Of a stretch of DNA of 22,619 nucleotides, positions 21,050 to 22,619 are shown one piece after another. The notes under the pieces were generated by a model. The model had not been told where the DNA came from. It ran no database searches and saw only the letters and a list, made by a program, of their open reading frames with translations. This stretch comes from UBA8886 sp963578705 (GTDB lineage Archaea > Thermoplasmatota > Poseidoniia > MGIII > CG-Epi1), in the NCBI GenBank assembly GCA_963578705.1, contig CAUZDT010000016.1:1-22619 (forward strand), read 5' to 3'. The position numbers and the translations under genes are program-made. Numbering within the stretch: the first letter of the stretch is position 1; each line of letters starts with the position of its first letter.

Positions 21050-21868
21050 ATGGAGGTCACCGATGACCATTTCCACCTTGACCCCCGCGGTCGCCGCGGC
21101 GATGCCGTGCGCGAGTTCCTGAAGGCGGGTGGCAGCCGGCTGGTGCTGGTCCACAAGCCGTACGGGGAATGGCGGAAGCTGCCGCAATTCAAGGTGCAGG
21201 TCGCCACCACGCTGCGCCTTGCCGGCGAGGCGCGCGATGCAGGTGCCTGCGTCGCGGTCGTCGCGGCGCCGCACCCGGTTGAACTGGTGCAGATGGCCGA
21301 AAAACTGGGCGATACGGTTGCCGAAGACCTATATTTAAAAGCGGTTGACCATTGCTGCACCCTCGTAGCCGAGGGCGAACTGGCGGGGCTGGGTGAGCTG
21401 GGGCGGCCGCATTTCCCGGTCGACGCGGCGGTGTGGGAGCAGGCCAATCGCCTGCTCGAAGCGGCGCTGGCGCGGACGCGCGAAGTGGACGGCGCGGCGG
21501 TGCTGCATACCGAGTCCGGGACGCCCGAAGTGATGGCCGAGCTGGGTGAGATTGCCGACCGCGCGCGCTTCCCGAAGGCGCGGCTGGTGAAGCACTACGG
21601 CGGCCCGGGCGCGCTCGAGGCGCCAGCGGGGCTGGCCGTCTCCGTCATCGCGTCGCGCACCAATTTACGGGCGGCCGCGGCTTTGGGGACGGAGTTCATG
21701 CTCGAGACCGACTACCTTGACGACCCCGCCCGGCCGGGCGCCGTCATGGGTCCCCGCACGGTGCCGCGCCGCACGCGCGCTGCGCTCGAGGATGGGATGC
21801 TCGACGAGACGCTGGCGCACCGCATCCACGTCGAACTCCCCGACCGGGTCTACGGCAAGTTCAGCTGA
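21050..21868 (+). CDS. TatD-family metal-dependent hydrolase
   Basis: A 272-aa TIM-barrel hydrolase of the TatD/amidohydrolase group; characterised members are metal-dependent DNases or related phosphodiesterases. All metal ligands expected are visible: His7 and His9 in DDHFHLD, Glu116 in GLGELGRPHFP, His153 in VLHTES, His182 in KHYGG and Asp221 in LETDYLDD. The length matches the family. The sequence diverges enough (HYGG, PHFP) to suggest the archaeal branch, whose substrate is not established. It diverges from the surface-protein gene and its stop lies 2 nt from the convergent stop of the gene at the right edge. Confidence 0.88.
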   Translation: MEVTDDHFHLDPRGRRGDAVREFLKAGGSRLVLVHKPYGEWRKLPQFKVQVATTLRLAGEARDAGACVAVVAAPHPVELVQMAEKLGDTVAEDLYLKAVDHCCTLVAEGELAGLGELGRPHFPVDAAVWEQANRLLEAALARTREVDGAAVLHTESGTPEVMAELGEIADRARFPKARLVKHYGGPGALEAPAGLAVSVIASRTNLRAAAALGTEFMLETDYLDDPARPGAVMGPRTVPRRTRAALEDGMLDETLAHRIHVELPDRVYGKFS

Positions 21869-21870
21869 GG

Positions 21871-22619
21871 CTACGCCTCGGCTGGCGCGGGGCTCGTCTC
21901 GTCATCTTCGCCCTTTGGCCTGGCTTCTCTCTCCAGCGGTCGTTGCATCTCATCCTCGAGGTTCCATTCGAGATTCATGCGCCATTGCCGCGCCCACGCC
22001 TCGACCACGTGCCGCTCGTGGGTTCCACCGACGAAGTGCGAAACGACGGCATCCTTGCCGCGCTTGCTCATCTTGAACGCGCCGGTGCGGTGGGTACCGG
22101 AGTAGATGACGTAGCAGGCGCCGAGGCCGAATTCCTGCCGCACCTCCTCGGAGAGGTAGTGCGCCAGCCGGTCCGCCTGGTGCAGGACGAAGCTGCCCTG
22201 GAAGGCGTGGCCGCGGACGTGGGGCAGGTCCTCCTTGACGAGCCACATCAGCGTGTCGTCGCCCTCCTGCAGGAACCCCTTGACCAGCGCCCCGTCGCGC
22301 TCCATGCGGCTGAGGATGGCGCGCAGTTCGGCCATCGGAATTTCGCTCTTGACCAGCAGCCCCAGCCGTTCGGCCGAGACAATCCCGAACTGCTTCACCA
22401 GCCGTTTCACGACGCGGAAGCGCGCCTCCTCGCGGTCGAGCACGCGCCCGACGGGGAGCGTGCGGTAGTAGCCGCGCGGGGTGCGCGCCATGTGCAGTGA
22501 ATGGTACAGCCGTGACAGCGTCGTCTTGAACGTGTCCGGGTCGAGTCCGCTGCGCCGCAGCAGCTCCTCGCGCGGCATACCGCGGTTGTCGATCGCCAGC
22601 GAGAGCACCCGCCGGTCGT
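21871..22619 (-). CDS. C-terminal part of a winged-helix-like protein, cut by the window edge
   Basis: At least 248 residues are visible, and the frame stays open to the window end (DRRV precedes the first visible GTG codon at 22608), so the gene very probably begins outside. Two helix-turn-helix-like stretches are seen: MPREELLRRSGLDPDTFKTT with LSRLYHSLHMAR..GYYR, and VSAERLGLLVKSEIPMAELR with ILSRMERDGALVKGF. This tandem layout is reminiscent of the winged-helix regions in Lhr-type helicases and HTH_42 proteins, but no helicase motif lies within the window. The middle (FVLHQADRLAHYLSEEVRQE, YVIYSGTHRTGAFKM) is beta-rich. The end is highly charged and disordered-looking. Assignment is uncertain. 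Confidence 0.65.
   Translation of the reverse strand, partial: DRRVLSLAIDNRGMPREELLRRSGLDPDTFKTTLSRLYHSLHMARTPRGYYRTLPVGRVLDREEARFRVVKRLVKQFGIVSAERLGLLVKSEIPMAELRAILSRMERDGALVKGFLQEGDDTLMWLVKEDLPHVRGHAFQGSFVLHQADRLAHYLSEEVRQEFGLGACYVIYSGTHRTGAFKMSKRGKDAVVSHFVGGTHERHVVEAWARQWRMNLEWNLEDEMQRPLEREARPKGEDDETSPAPAEA

Noticed and set aside
20992..21447. N-terminal extension of the surface protein to 21447
   Set aside because: It would overlap the TatD gene and bury a clear signal peptide starting at 20991.
1..22619. CRISPR array, transposase, integrase or defence gene cluster
   Set aside because: No regularly spaced repeats, IS ends, recombinase motifs or nuclease/toxin pairs were seen on either strand; TatD is a housekeeping-type nuclease family.

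Overview
The window looks like GC-rich chromosomal DNA of a euryarchaeon. The best guess is a Thermoplasmatota lineage of the marine group II/III type, though no 16S gene is present to prove it. The domain assignment rests on an archaeal translation factor aIF2-beta, an archaeal fused CoaBC with the EGKAKLP clamp, archaeal-type tRNAs, and TATA-like elements that repeatedly sit about 22-31 nt in front of start codons (leaderless transcripts). Several secreted PKD-domain lipoproteins and bacterial-type genes (phenylalanine hydroxylase, VKOR, a PPDK-N/receiver protein, acyltransferase-3) fit a mesophilic lineage with many acquired genes.

Layout: 1-2.4 kb holds the end of a VKOR redox operon (minus strand) diverging from an aromatic amino acid hydroxylase and a membrane-anchored secreted cyclophilin (plus strand). 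2.4-2.8 kb holds convergent tRNA-Glu(TTC) and tRNA-Ser(GGA) genes separated by hairpins. 2.8-12.0 kb is one small plus-strand winged-helix-like gene followed by a long run of minus-strand genes. In transcription order from 11967 downwards these are a THUMP-less ThiI, a 90-aa TBP-like protein, a GT2 glycosyltransferase, aIF2-beta, a four-repeat PKD lipoprotein, an ATP-grasp ligase, a membrane TPR protein, a double winged-helix regulator and CoaBC. Many of these junctions overlap by 3-4 nt or abut, so several small operons are likely.

12.0-15.3 kb is a 970-aa protein with two receiver-like domains and an orphan PPDK ATP-binding domain, then a small ORF with a sorting-signal-like tail. 15.3-16.4 kb is a second PKD lipoprotein. 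16.46-18.83 kb is a clearly AT-richer block: an unrecognised membrane protein, an acyltransferase-3 enzyme and a small membrane protein with an internal duplication. It ends beside tRNA-Gly(TCC) and looks like an acquired island. 18.9-21.0 kb encodes a large surface protein with a cytoplasmic tail carrying two zinc ribbons. It shares a short divergent promoter with a TatD-family hydrolase. The right edge carries the C-terminal part of a winged-helix-like protein.

Themes: extracytoplasmic protein folding (VKOR, cyclophilin), surface or lipoprotein display, coenzyme A synthesis, tRNA thiolation and translation initiation. I did not find a CRISPR array, transposase, integrase or a defence system. 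The strongest candidates for new biology are the receiver/PPDK-N protein, the zinc-ribbon-tailed surface protein with tRNA-Gly one base after its stop codon, the cysteine-loop phenylalanine hydroxylase, the single TBP-repeat-like protein coupled to ThiI, and the low-GC membrane gene cluster.
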